DNA of 32,673 nucleotides from Candidatus Heimdallarchaeota archaeon (GTDB lineage Archaea; Asgardarchaeota; Heimdallarchaeia; Heimdallarchaeales; Heimdallarchaeaceae): contig JAGLRO010000054.1 in assembly GCA_023136245.1 (NCBI GenBank), positions 1 to 32,673 of the forward strand, in the 5' to 3' direction. Shown here in pieces: positions 1-8,218 of this stretch; the first letter of the stretch is position 1, and each line of letters starts with the position of its first letter. The translations under genes and the position numbers were made by a program. Under the pieces are notes generated by a model, which saw nothing but the letters and a program-made list of their open reading frames with translations, searched no databases and was not told the DNA's origin.

Positions 1-380
1 CCATATGGGGTGTTTTATTGCTCTTTGAAGTAACACTATTTGCTTGGATTCAAGTTATCGTTTTTGGTGGTGGTTTAACTTCCCTATTTATAACTGTAGT
101 AGCTTTAACAGAAAGACACAAAGACGAAACATTCAGTTGGAAAAGAACTGTTATTGCTTTCGTAGCTGTTGCTATAATTGTAGGAATTTTCATATGGGTA
201 ATAATTCAGTACGACATTACTTCGATTACCGGAACAATCATTGGTTTTGGTGATTTATGGGACGAAAGAGCAACAGATATAATTCTTCAAGGAATTATCT
301 TCTTTGCAACTACTGTTGGAATAGGTGTTTTGTTCTTCCATCAGAAGAAAAAGAAACTTAAGGAGAAGACAAAAGTATGA
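1..380 (+). CDS. nuoJ: NuoJ-like membrane subunit, 5' end cut by window
   Basis: Membrane subunit of the complex I / group 4 hydrogenase superfamily, part of the ion-translocating arm. The reading frame is open back to the first base, with no stop before the TTG at 18, so the true start is outside the window; the visible protein begins inside a transmembrane helix. The segment with AWIQVIVFGGGLTSLF matches the NuoJ pattern of a helix following a conserved aromatic-Q-V core, and two more hydrophobic helices follow before a lysine-rich cytoplasmic tail. The stop overlaps the nuoK-like start by four bases (ATGA), which suggests translational coupling. A related MrpB/MbhF-type subunit is an alternative name for the same fold. 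Whether it serves a hydrogenase or another complex is inferred from the converging operon. Confidence 0.75.
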   Translation, partial: IWGVLLLFEVTLFAWIQVIVFGGGLTSLFITVVALTERHKDETFSWKRTVIAFVAVAIIVGIFIWVIIQYDITSITGTIIGFGDLWDERATDIILQGIIFFATTVGIGVLFFHQKKKKLKEKTKV

Positions 381-697
381 TTGATCAAGTGCATTTACTA
401 ATACTTGCCGTTATTTTATTCGGTGTTGGGTTATTTGCACTTCTCGGAGAGAGTAATATCATCAAGATACTGATGGGTATTGAGATTATGATTATTGCAA
501 TAAACTTAATCTTCATTGCATTAGGAACAGAAATTACAGCTGAAGGAAACAAATTTACTGCTTTAGCACAAGTATTTCCAGTAATTTCATTGGCAATAGG
601 TGCTGCAGTAATGGCTCTCGGTCTTGCAATTGTTATTAACAACTATCGTCATGCAAAAAGTGTGGATAGTGATGAAATGTCTACATTGAAAAGGTGA
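377..697 (+). CDS. nuoK: NuoK-like membrane subunit (MrpC/MbhG family)
   Basis: A 106-residue protein with three transmembrane helices, the usual NuoK size and topology. The second helix contains GIEIMIIAINLIF with the conserved membrane-embedded glutamate of the family, which takes part in ion translocation in complex I and related hydrogenases. It overlaps the nuoJ-like gene by four bases upstream and lies against the nuoL-like gene downstream, so the run J-K-L-M/N is almost certainly one transcript. The short hydrophilic C-terminus is typical. The family is also found in Mrp antiporters (MrpC), but the neighbouring NuoL-type subunit without MrpE/F/G genes favours a respiratory complex or hydrogenase. 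Confidence 0.85.
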   Translation: MIDQVHLLILAVILFGVGLFALLGESNIIKILMGIEIMIIAINLIFIALGTEITAEGNKFTALAQVFPVISLAIGAAVMALGLAIVINNYRHAKSVDSDEMSTLKR

Positions 698-702
698 TGA
701 TG

Positions 703-2526
703 ATGATAGAAACACTCTTTCTACTTTCAATAATAACAGTACTGTCACCTTTAGTAGGAGCATTTATTTCACTGTTGCTAAAAAAATGGACGGCAATTCG
801 AGATATATTCAGTGTGTTAACCATTGCAGTATCTGCAGTTACTGCTGTAATAATCTTCATACTTTTCGATGGAGCTCCAAAACCATATGATTTCAACTGG
901 TTGAGTTGGTCAGCAGGTTCTGATCTTGCTAGCACAACTGATCAAGTGATTCAGTCTGGATTTTATCTAGATACATTGTCCGTGCTGATGACACTTATTG
1001 TGACTGTTCTAAGCATGTTAATCGCATTCTTCTCTTTGGAGTATATGGCTGAAGACAAACATCGTTCAAGATATTGGTTCTTTATGCAATTGTTTGTTGG
1101 AGGAATGTTACTTTTAGTTCTTGCACATGATATGATTTTCCTCTTCCTTGGTTGGGAAATCGTAGGACTTTGTTCATTTTTCCTGATAGCTCACCACTAT
1201 ATGAAGAAAGGTGAAGAAGGAAGAAAACCAGCTTTAAGTGGTATCAAAGCACTAATTATGACTGGTATAGGAGATGTTGGATTTCTAGCATTTCTTGCAT
1301 GGGCTTACTTACAAACAAACAGTCTACTTGTTACTGATTTGACTTCAGGTAGTAATGCAGTATTTATGAGCATACTATTGCTTCTAGCACCAGTAACGAA
1401 ATCAGCTCAATTCCCACTTCAGTCATGGTTAAGTTCTGGGGATACAGTCAATATAGACGCAATGCAAGGTCCAACAACCGTTTCTGCACTAATACACGCC
1501 GCTACAATGGTAAAGGCAGGTGTTTATCTAGTTGCTAGAATCAGCCCATTGTGGGGTGAACCTGTATTCTATGTTATACTGATGATACTCGCTGGTATAT
1601 CTACGGTTGGTGCAGCAATTGCAGCATTAGTTACAACGGATTTGAAGCGAGTTTTAGCTTACAGTACAATCTCCCAATTGAGCTATATGTTCTTAGCATT
1701 CACCATCCGTGATGCTGGGGAGCATGGATTATTTGCTGGACAAGCACATTTACTATCACACTCAATTTTCAAAGCTTTACTGTTCTTATCAGCAGGTGCA
1801 ATAATACACTCTATTGCTGAAGAACGAGATATGAAAAAGATGGGTGGAATGAGAAAAGAACTTCCTTGGATTTATGGTTTCATGCTTGTAGGTGTTATAG
1901 GATTAATGGGTATACCAATAATCTCTAACGGTGGATATTCGAAAGAAATGATCATAACTACAGCATTTGAAAACGGTAATTGGTTTGTCTTTGTGGTTGG
2001 AGTTCTTGCAGCTTTCTTAACAGCTCTTTATGCAATCCGAATGTTTTTAATGATTTTCCATGGAAAGAACAGAGGAGCTAATGTACATAAACCAAAATAC
2101 ATAATGAGAATAACTCTAGGTATTCTCGCAGTAATTGTTGTTGCTTCTGGTTTTGTACTTGAAGGACCATTACAAAATAAGCTAACAGGTCATAATGAAG
2201 CATATACACTTTTACATTTCGTACCTCTACCGTTCTTTGTTTCTTTAGGAGCAATTATCTTAGGTATTGGACTTTCATATCTCCTATATGGAAAAGGACA
2301 AACTGAGGTAAGTCTCATTGAGAACAACAATGTGTTAAGATTTTTACGAGACGTTGTAGCACATGGGTTCTACATGGATCATTTATATAATGCAGTTTTC
2401 GTAAAACCAGTTTTCTGGATTGGAAATCAACTGTCCTTCTTAAAGACTGGAAAGATTAACTGGAACATGATACTTGGCTCATTCGTGGCGATAGCAACCA
2501 TTGTTGTTTTGGTGGTGATTGTCTAA
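703..2526 (+). CDS. nuoL: NuoL-like antiporter subunit of membrane-bound hydrogenase/complex I
   Basis: Large antiporter-like subunit with about 14-16 transmembrane helices; about 607 residues, close to E. coli NuoL (613). Visible family signatures are FLGWEIVGLCSFFLI with the helix-5 glutamate, the helix-7 region around PTTVSALIHAATMVKAG with its lysine, and a histidine-containing helix near LLSHSIFKALLFLSAG. A C-terminal amphipathic stretch and last helix correspond to the lateral piston part of NuoL. The start region has GTG and three ATGs in a row (694, 697, 700, 703); the Shine-Dalgarno-like AAGGTGA at 691-697 is best spaced for the ATG at 703. It probably pumps Na+ or H+ while coupled to the hydrogenase encoded on the opposite strand; the ion cannot be told from sequence alone. 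Confidence 0.87.
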   Translation: MIETLFLLSIITVLSPLVGAFISLLLKKWTAIRDIFSVLTIAVSAVTAVIIFILFDGAPKPYDFNWLSWSAGSDLASTTDQVIQSGFYLDTLSVLMTLIVTVLSMLIAFFSLEYMAEDKHRSRYWFFMQLFVGGMLLLVLAHDMIFLFLGWEIVGLCSFFLIAHHYMKKGEEGRKPALSGIKALIMTGIGDVGFLAFLAWAYLQTNSLLVTDLTSGSNAVFMSILLLLAPVTKSAQFPLQSWLSSGDTVNIDAMQGPTTVSALIHAATMVKAGVYLVARISPLWGEPVFYVILMILAGISTVGAAIAALVTTDLKRVLAYSTISQLSYMFLAFTIRDAGEHGLFAGQAHLLSHSIFKALLFLSAGAIIHSIAEERDMKKMGGMRKELPWIYGFMLVGVIGLMGIPIISNGGYSKEMIITTAFENGNWFVFVVGVLAAFLTALYAIRMFLMIFHGKNRGANVHKPKYIMRITLGILAVIVVASGFVLEGPLQNKLTGHNEAYTLLHFVPLPFFVSLGAIILGIGLSYLLYGKGQTEVSLIENNNVLRFLRDVVAHGFYMDHLYNAVFVKPVFWIGNQLSFLKTGKINWNMILGSFVAIATIVVLVVIV

Positions 2527-4022
2527 TGATCTTACCTCTAATACTAATAATTCCTTTAGCAGGAGCATTTTTGTTAACACTATTTGAGCAATTAAAGAGA
2601 TACTTAGGAAAGATTAAGATTGATTCTGACGTCCTAAATCATCTGTTTGCTAATATTCTAGCATTAGGTATTTTTATCTTAGCAATCTTATCTTATTCAA
2701 TAGCAGGACTCAAAAACCTAAACACACTTCCTCCAGATAGATTACTAGAATTTGATTTACTTCAAGTAATTCTTATCTCTATATTCGCTTTCTTAGTCTG
2801 GATGGCAGTTTTGTTTAGTATAAACTACATGAAAGACAAAGGAGGGTTAGGGTACTACTACGCACTAATTTTTACATTGTTGAGTGGTTTAAGCACAGTT
2901 GTGATGGCAAACAACTTCTTTACACTATTTGTTGGATGGGAATTGTTTGCTTTAAGCAGTTACGCACTAGTTGCTTTTGATCGTTTAAAACGAGGAGCAG
3001 TAGAAGCTTCACTAAAGTATTTTATAATGTCAACCGCAGGTAGTTCATTTGTACTCTTAGGTATAGCTTTGACTTATGGAATCTTTGGATCTGTAGATTT
3101 TGCTACACTTAGAAATTCCACAGCAATCACAAGTAACCCACTTACTGGCTTTATCATCGCAATCTTTGTGATAGGTTTTGGAGGAACAGCAGCAATGTTG
3201 TTCCTAAATGCTTGGTTACCAGATGCACACTCTCATGCACCATCTACAATCTCTGCGCTATTGTCAGGTATGGTAGTTAAAGCTGGAGCTTATGGTATCT
3301 ACCGAACAGTGTTCTGGGCATTTGGAGGAAGTAATGATATAGTTGCAAGCTCATCAGTCTTTATCTCTTGGCTTGGAATTTTAACTATGTTTGAAGGAAA
3401 CTTACTCGTATTTGCTCAATTCTGGCGAAAGGATATCATAGATTTCAAGAGAATACTTGCATACTCTACAACAGTACATCTTGGTTTCATAGTACTAGGA
3501 ATAGGTGCTGGTACTGAGGTTGGAATTAGTGCTTCGATTTTCCACATACTTACACACTCATTAGGTAAGGGATCCCTCTTTTTGCTCAGTGGTACAATAA
3601 TAGCTGCTATTGGCTCTAGGGATCTTCGTGAAATGAAAGGTATAGGGAGAAGATCACCCTTTATAGGAATTGTTCTAACTATTGGACTTTTATCACTAGG
3701 TGGCATTCCAATCACTGGAGGTTTTGCATCAAAACTTTATGTTATCTTAGCAATCTTTAATGGAAATCATACAGAAATTATGAATATTTTACTTGTAGTT
3801 TTGGCAATCATCAATGCAGTGTTAGCTCTTGGTGGTTATCTTTACATACTCAAATTCATAGTATTTGATGAGCCTGAAGCTAAAGGGGAAGAAAAACTAA
3901 AAATTCCTGTATTTGAAGCAATTGCCTTAATTATAATGGTTCTAGTAATCATTGTATTAGGTGTATGGCCTACTGAAGTATTCAATCAAATTATTCAAGC
4001 TATTGGAAACTTATTTACATAA
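2526..4022 (+). CDS. NuoM/NuoN-like (MrpD-type) antiporter subunit
   Basis: Proton-conducting membrane transporter family, 498 residues and about 14 helices. Signatures include LFVGWELFALSSYALVAF with the helix-5 glutamate, AWLPDAHSHAPSTISALLSG followed by a lysine (the NuoM/N/MrpD core), and HILTHSLGKGSLFLLSG. The start ATG shares one base with the upstream stop (TAATG), and GGTGATT lies 6 bases before it. The short N-terminus and lack of a C-terminal lateral helix fit M, N or MrpD; NuoN-like features (the WELFALSSYALVAF form) are slightly stronger, but I cannot separate these paralogues by eye. It closes the visible plus-strand operon and is followed by a T-rich tract. Confidence 0.82.
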   Translation: MILPLILIIPLAGAFLLTLFEQLKRYLGKIKIDSDVLNHLFANILALGIFILAILSYSIAGLKNLNTLPPDRLLEFDLLQVILISIFAFLVWMAVLFSINYMKDKGGLGYYYALIFTLLSGLSTVVMANNFFTLFVGWELFALSSYALVAFDRLKRGAVEASLKYFIMSTAGSSFVLLGIALTYGIFGSVDFATLRNSTAITSNPLTGFIIAIFVIGFGGTAAMLFLNAWLPDAHSHAPSTISALLSGMVVKAGAYGIYRTVFWAFGGSNDIVASSSVFISWLGILTMFEGNLLVFAQFWRKDIIDFKRILAYSTTVHLGFIVLGIGAGTEVGISASIFHILTHSLGKGSLFLLSGTIIAAIGSRDLREMKGIGRRSPFIGIVLTIGLLSLGGIPITGGFASKLYVILAIFNGNHTEIMNILLVVLAIINAVLALGGYLYILKFIVFDEPEAKGEEKLKIPVFEAIALIIMVLVIIVLGVWPTEVFNQIIQAIGNLFT

Positions 4023-4046
4023 TTTTTCCTTTTTTCTTTTTAGTTT
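4023..4046 (+). terminator. T-rich terminator after antiporter operon
   Basis: Directly after the stop come runs of T broken by a few C (T5, CC, T6, C, T5). Archaeal RNA polymerase commonly ends transcription on such tracts without a hairpin. The rest of the gap to the next gene has no recognisable gene. Confidence 0.5.
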
Positions 4047-4175
4047 CTCCATCTTTTAATGTTCTTTCTTCGTAGTAAAATGCAAAATTATCATAAGGAT
4101 TTACTTTTTCCTTGTTTTTCATCACCAATGTATAGTAATTAGCTCTATCAAGCATTTAGCCTTGCTCTGGTAAAG

Positions 4176-4184
4176 CTTTTAAAG
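4176..4184 (+). promoter_or_regulatory. TATA-like box for the four-helix protein
   Basis: CTTTTAAAG is centred about 25 bases before the ATG at 4206, the spacing expected for an archaeal promoter giving a leaderless or nearly leaderless mRNA. No Shine-Dalgarno sequence precedes that ATG, which agrees. Confidence 0.45.
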
Positions 4185-4205
4185 ACCTTAAAATCCTACT
4201 TTACT

Positions 4206-4574
4206 ATGATTTATGAAACTATTAGTGGAGCTTTTTCCCTTTTGGTGGGGATCTCAATCCTCTTATTCTGGTTAGTCCTTATTATTTTAAAGAAATCAAA
4301 CGAATATATTGAAAAACCATTTGAAAGAACATTTCACATTATAGCTGAAATTATAACTGCTTTGTTCGCGATTGTTGGTGGTATTGTGATATTGACTGAA
4401 CAAATCTGGCGATTTCACTATTTCTTTTTTGCTATGGGATTGGTGATTTACGCTATAACAAACGCTATTGGTATTTACGGACAGAAAAAATTCTGGATTC
4501 TAGTTAGCATCTTGATGATAGCCTTAATTACTACTGCTTCAATATTGATAACTACAATTATTAAAATAACTTAA
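4206..4574 (+). CDS. small four-helix membrane protein, unknown
   Basis: 122 residues made of four clear hydrophobic helices (about residues 5-28, 45-66, 71-90 and 96-120) joined by short charged turns such as KKSNEYIEKPFER and GQKK. I do not recognise a family; no cysteine or metal motif is present. It has its own TATA-like box and seems to be read without a leader. It lies between the converging antiporter operon and the hydrogenase operon, so it could be an accessory membrane subunit or assembly factor, but its separate promoter means position is the only support. It ends 51 bases before the end of the hydrogenase small-subunit gene. Confidence 0.6.
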   Translation: MIYETISGAFSLLVGISILLFWLVLIILKKSNEYIEKPFERTFHIIAEIITALFAIVGGIVILTEQIWRFHYFFFAMGLVIYAITNAIGIYGQKKFWILVSILMIALITTASILITTIIKIT

Positions 4575-4625
4575 TCCTAAACAAATATCAGATATAATCG
4601 AAGAAATAGATAAAGAGAAAAAAAA

Positions 4626-5099
4626 TCATTCCGCTGGAATTTCTTTCTTTTCCACTCCAATTAAATCTTGTTTTAATTTTCCAAGCAATGTTACAATAGC
4701 TGCAACTATATTTTCTGGTCGAGGTGGACATCCATAAACCCAAACATCTATAGGTAAAACTGCATCAATTCCGCCCAGAATAAAAGGGGCTTCTTGGAAA
4801 ACTCCACCTGATGAACAACAGTTTCCTACTGCCACAACAAATTTTGGTAAGGGCATCTGTTCATAAACTCTTTTTACTCTTTCAGCTACCTGAATAGTTA
4901 CTGGTCCTGTGATGACTAGAACGTCAGCTTGACGAGGAGTACCTCGTAAGGTAATTCCATATTGTTCTAAATCATGTCGTGGAGTAAGAGTATCAACAAT
5001 TTCGATATCACATCCATTGCATCCACCTGCATTCATATGAATAATCCAAGGAGATCGAACAGCGCAATTAACTCCAAATCTCTTTAACCAACCCATCAT
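4626..5099 (-). CDS. group 4 [NiFe] hydrogenase small subunit (NuoB/EchC family)
   Basis: Carries the proximal [4Fe-4S] cluster that passes electrons between the NiFe site and the ferredoxin-like subunit. Cluster ligands are visible as CNGCDIE (about residues 27-33), the cysteine in VGNCCSSGG (about 94-95) and YGCPPRP (about 124). The CxGCDxE form is that of energy-converting hydrogenases and not the double-Cys form of respiratory NuoB. A TTG at 5105 would overlap the upstream stop, but the ATG at 5099 has AAGGGG at good spacing and gives a normal length, so I chose it. Last gene of the operon C-D-I-B on the minus strand, essentially abutting the ferredoxin-like subunit gene. Confidence 0.9.
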   Translation of the reverse strand: MMGWLKRFGVNCAVRSPWIIHMNAGGCNGCDIEIVDTLTPRHDLEQYGITLRGTPRQADVLVITGPVTIQVAERVKRVYEQMPLPKFVVAVGNCCSSGGVFQEAPFILGGIDAVLPIDVWVYGCPPRPENIVAAIVTLLGKLKQDLIGVEKKEIPAE

Positions 5100-5101
5100 T
5101 C

Positions 5102-5569
5102 TCAACCCCTTAACTCCTCAAATTGCTTCATAATTCTTCCGCCTTCTTCGATTAATTCTTCTAGTTTCTTATCAGTCATTTCTCCTTTGTAACTACCTTT
5201 AGCACAAATCATTTCATAGTCTTGTCTATTATTAAATGAGAATAGAGAATTGGATAATGCTGGTTCTCTATCTATATGAATTGCATCTTTAGGACAATAA
5301 GTTTGACAGTGACCACACCACATACACTGAGCTCTCTGTAACCAGATCATACCATTATCCTTGTTATCCTTCTCCATTCCTAGACAATGTGTAGGACAAA
5401 CTTTTACGCAAGTTCCACACATAATGCAACTCTCTTTAACTATCCTAGGAATAGTTCTGATATCTTCTGGAGGAGGGTGTTTTTCTATTCTTTCAAGAAC
5501 ATGGAGAGTTACTGGTCCTTTAATATGATTTTTTATCGCTTCTCTGCCCATAACAAGTATTTTCTTCAT
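5102..5569 (-). CDS. 2x[4Fe-4S] ferredoxin-like hydrogenase subunit (NuoI/EchF family)
   Basis: Electron-transfer subunit of 155 residues. Two classic CxxCxxCxxxC clusters are visible: C48, C51, C54, C58 (CIMCGTCVKVCP) and C82, C85, C88, C92 (CMWCGHCQTYCP). This is the NuoI/EchF/MbhN architecture, the likely entry or exit point for electrons from soluble ferredoxin. A strong GAGGTGA overlaps the end of the large-subunit gene and sits 7 bases before the ATG, so it is translated as part of the same operon. There is no N-terminal membrane helix, as in NuoI, which binds peripherally. Confidence 0.9.
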   Translation of the reverse strand: MKKILVMGREAIKNHIKGPVTLHVLERIEKHPPPEDIRTIPRIVKESCIMCGTCVKVCPTHCLGMEKDNKDNGMIWLQRAQCMWCGHCQTYCPKDAIHIDREPALSNSLFSFNNRQDYEMICAKGSYKGEMTDKKLEELIEEGGRIMKQFEELRG

Positions 5570-5581
5570 ATTTTTTTCACC

Positions 5582-6835
5582 TCAGAGAAATGGCCTATTG
5601 TATTTTTTAGCTTTGATTGCCTTTCTTGCAAATTCATCTTGATTTATTATCAGTTTTTCACCTGTCTTATCGTTGATAATCATCACTCTATTAGTACAGG
5701 AGAAACACGGATCATAACTTCGTAATATTACTGGTATATCTGCAATGTATTCCCCATCCATCCTTTTTAGTGTAGCGTCAATGTTTCCTAATGAAGGTGC
5801 TCTAATTTTGTATCTTTCAGGTTTATCAGTGCCATTAGCAATTCCGTAATGAAGGTCTTCCCCTCTAGGTGCCTCAGCACGGGTCATGTATTTACCTTCA
5901 GCAATTCTTGGTTTAACCCTAACAAGTAGCTCTCCTTGAGTTGTTTCAAGTTGATCTAGTATTTGTATCAGCATTTGAAGTGATTCGAGGGTTTCATCAA
6001 TTCTAACTAAAGTAGTTGCAAGAATATCTCCTTCATTGTAATAAACAAGATTCCAGTCAATTTTATCATACAATTCGTAAGGATAAGATTTTCTAATATC
6101 AAAGGGTAATCCAGATCCTCTACCAGTTGGTCCATTTGGAGTTGTTTTCTTAGCATCTTCTTTAGTAAGAACACCAACATTTTCCAATCTATTTCTTATT
6201 GATATTTCCTCTGTGAAAACTTTTTTGTGATATTCCACTTTTTTAATAAGTTCATCAATAAGTGGTCTTGCTCTATCTCCCTTTTCTTTTGGAATGTCTC
6301 TTTTCACCCCGCCAGGAAGCATTAAAGCAGGATTAACTCTATTACCGCTTATATCTTCAACTATGTCCATTATCATCTCACGATCTCTCCACGAAATGTG
6401 AAGCATTGTATCGAAACCTGTATCATGAGCAAGAATCCCATACCAGAGAATATGAGAATGAACACGTTCAGCTTCTAAACTAAACATACGTATTAGCTTT
6501 GCTCTTTCAGAAATTTGGTCTTCAACTCCTGCTAGTCTCTCAACTACACGAACATAGACGTTTTGATGAACAGCGCTACAGATACCACAAGCTCTTGGAA
6601 TTAACATGGTATTTTGTCGCCATGTTTTTGCTTCCATTGCTTTTTCTAAACCTCGAAGGTTATAACCTATACGAATGTCTGCTTCTACGACCCTTTCCCC
6701 TTTCACATGAATGATGAAATGTGCTGGTTCTTCAGCCCAAGGATGTTGAGGTCCAATGAAGATGTGATGTTCTGCATTAGGTGGTGCGTCACTCCCATCT
6801 ACTAAAGTTCTGAATCTTGATCTAAATTCTGTCAT
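5582..6835 (-). CDS. group 4 [NiFe] hydrogenase large subunit (NuoD/EchE family)
   Basis: Catalytic subunit, 417 residues. Both NiFe-binding motifs are intact: RACGICS with C83 and C86, and DPCFSCT with C377 and C380. In complex I NuoD these cysteines are lost, so this is a hydrogenase able to oxidise or evolve H2. The 34 residues after TNR (R383) resemble the C-terminal peptide that HycI-type endopeptidases remove after the Arg that follows the second CxxC; such a protease gene lies at 11471-12001. The gene is two bases from the NuoC-like gene, with GAGGATGAT before the ATG. Subgroup within group 4 cannot be fixed by eye. Confidence 0.93.
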   Translation of the reverse strand: MTEFRSRFRTLVDGSDAPPNAEHHIFIGPQHPWAEEPAHFIIHVKGERVVEADIRIGYNLRGLEKAMEAKTWRQNTMLIPRACGICSAVHQNVYVRVVERLAGVEDQISERAKLIRMFSLEAERVHSHILWYGILAHDTGFDTMLHISWRDREMIMDIVEDISGNRVNPALMLPGGVKRDIPKEKGDRARPLIDELIKKVEYHKKVFTEEISIRNRLENVGVLTKEDAKKTTPNGPTGRGSGLPFDIRKSYPYELYDKIDWNLVYYNEGDILATTLVRIDETLESLQMLIQILDQLETTQGELLVRVKPRIAEGKYMTRAEAPRGEDLHYGIANGTDKPERYKIRAPSLGNIDATLKRMDGEYIADIPVILRSYDPCFSCTNRVMIINDKTGEKLIINQDEFARKAIKAKKYNRPFL

Positions 6836-6837
6836 TT

Positions 6838-7359
6838 CTAATCATCCTCCGAAATCTGTCTAGCCATATTCAATGTGATTTCCTTTAGTTGTTCCCAAGA
6901 GTATTCTTTTCTCATTGGTCTAACATCATCTGGCCATTTTTCAGGCAGAATTAGTCTTTGTAAGAATGGGTGATTTTCGAAGTAAATACCAAAGAAATCA
7001 TAGATCTCTCGTTCATAATAATCTGCTGAAACATACAAGTCTACCATACTTGGAGTTTTAGGATTCCCTTTGTCGATTTTTGTTACTATAAAATTGATAG
7101 GTACTTCTCTAAATTCTTCCTCAATTCTATGTTGTAAATGATAACAAACTTGAAATTCCTTTTTTCTTTCTATTCCTGTAATTGTAGACAAATGATAAAT
7201 TCCAGCATCCCCGTGAAGAATTTTCATTAAGTCGTAAGCAGTATTTATAGCAGTAAGAACATCGAAATGCCCTTCTTCAACTTTAATGACTTCCTCTACG
7301 AGATTTTCAGGTAAACTTATTTTTAAAATCTCTTCTAATTCTTTGTGTGCATCACTCAT
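6838..7359 (-). CDS. NuoC-like 30 kDa subunit of hydrogenase
   Basis: 173 residues with the family signature EREIYDFFGI at about 116-125, followed by HP and RLILPEKW and then the basic RKEY motif. NuoC-type subunits are structural, clamping the large subunit to the ferredoxin-like and small subunits. It is the first gene of the minus-strand operon; GAGGACTT lies close upstream of the ATG, and an A/T-rich TATA-like stretch (TTTTTTTATAA on the coding strand) occurs near 7401-7412. Separate C and D proteins distinguish this complex from formate hydrogenlyase-type fusions. Confidence 0.9.
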   Translation of the reverse strand: MSDAHKELEEILKISLPENLVEEVIKVEEGHFDVLTAINTAYDLMKILHGDAGIYHLSTITGIERKKEFQVCYHLQHRIEEEFREVPINFIVTKIDKGNPKTPSMVDLYVSADYYEREIYDFFGIYFENHPFLQRLILPEKWPDDVRPMRKEYSWEQLKEITLNMARQISEDD

Positions 7360-7458
7360 CAGAAGTCCTCTTTATCATTTTATTAACACATTTTTCAGTT
7401 ATAAAAAAAGATTATGATAATGCTCAAAAAATCAGAATTTTGGTTAATTAAATGGAAC

Positions 7459-8142
7459 TTATTTTTTGATAAAAACATAATCGCTTCCTTTGAATTTCTC
7501 TGGTATTTCCTGAAAGTACCACCCTCTCGCTTGCAGAACTAAGAGGTTTGCCAACATCCATGGCTTAATATTATTGTTATCACAACGCAAGATTTCCTCT
7601 GATATCCATTCGCCTTCATCTTCCTTAATCTGGATCCACTCATTTATAGATAGATATTTTCCAGTGTAAAGTAAACCATAAACTTTTTCCAATAATTCAG
7701 GGATTGATCGAACAATTGTAGTGAGTAATTCATCACTGTCTTTTTCTTGACATTCCAGAATTGCATCTAGAACAGCTGTTTTGGTTTCGAAATTATCAGA
7801 TAATTTTGGTCTTAATGGTGGAAGTCTTTCAAAGTCAGGAAATATGGCTTTTTCTTCACATAAGAAAACTCTTTCTGTGACAACTCTAAATCTATAACCT
7901 CTAGTTGTCAAAATAAGTATGTAAGCTATTTCAAGATTACTTAGTCTATAGTTACGTAGTAATAATTCAACTCCCTCTCGTGCTGAAATTTTTCGTAACG
8001 CTTCTCCTGAACATTCAATCTGATCTAACGCATCAGAAATAACTTGAGATAAGTTAGTAAGGAAGAATTGATTTGATTTGGTTGAAAAATCTATGAAGTT
8101 TCTAAGGATTTGGGCATTTGCGTCTTTTTCTCTAAGTACCAT
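7459..8142 (-). CDS. unknown protein, 227 residues
   Basis: I do not recognise the family. It reads as soluble and mostly helical in its first half, with two similar-sounding parts: residues around LLLRNYRLSNLEIAYILILT and LLVLQARGWYFQEIPEKF, each followed by an aromatic-rich strand (GYRFRVV, GWYFQEI). Several cysteines (in IECSGEA, FLCEEK, LECQEK, LRCDNN) are scattered without a CxxC pair. It begins about 30 bases after a TATA-like TAAGTTAAATAG (coding strand), suggesting a short leader and its own promoter. It lies between the hydrogenase operon and hypC on the same strand, so a role in hydrogenase regulation or assembly is possible but rests on position only. Confidence 0.6.
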   Translation of the reverse strand: MVLREKDANAQILRNFIDFSTKSNQFFLTNLSQVISDALDQIECSGEALRKISAREGVELLLRNYRLSNLEIAYILILTTRGYRFRVVTERVFLCEEKAIFPDFERLPPLRPKLSDNFETKTAVLDAILECQEKDSDELLTTIVRSIPELLEKVYGLLYTGKYLSINEWIQIKEDEGEWISEEILRCDNNNIKPWMLANLLVLQARGWYFQEIPEKFKGSDYVFIKK

Positions 8143-8218
8143 ACTAAAAAGAATGAGATATAGTGCTATTTAACTTATTCGGATTCCTTTGAAAAACACG
8201 TTTTGAAATTATGCAAAA

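Noticed and set aside
385-642. Minus-strand open frame inside the nuoK-like gene
   Set aside because: A shadow of a clearly recognised gene in an operon with overlapping starts and stops.
5582-6835. Respiratory complex I NuoD
   Set aside because: Both CxxC pairs that bind NiFe are present, and the small subunit has the hydrogenase-type CxGCDxE motif.
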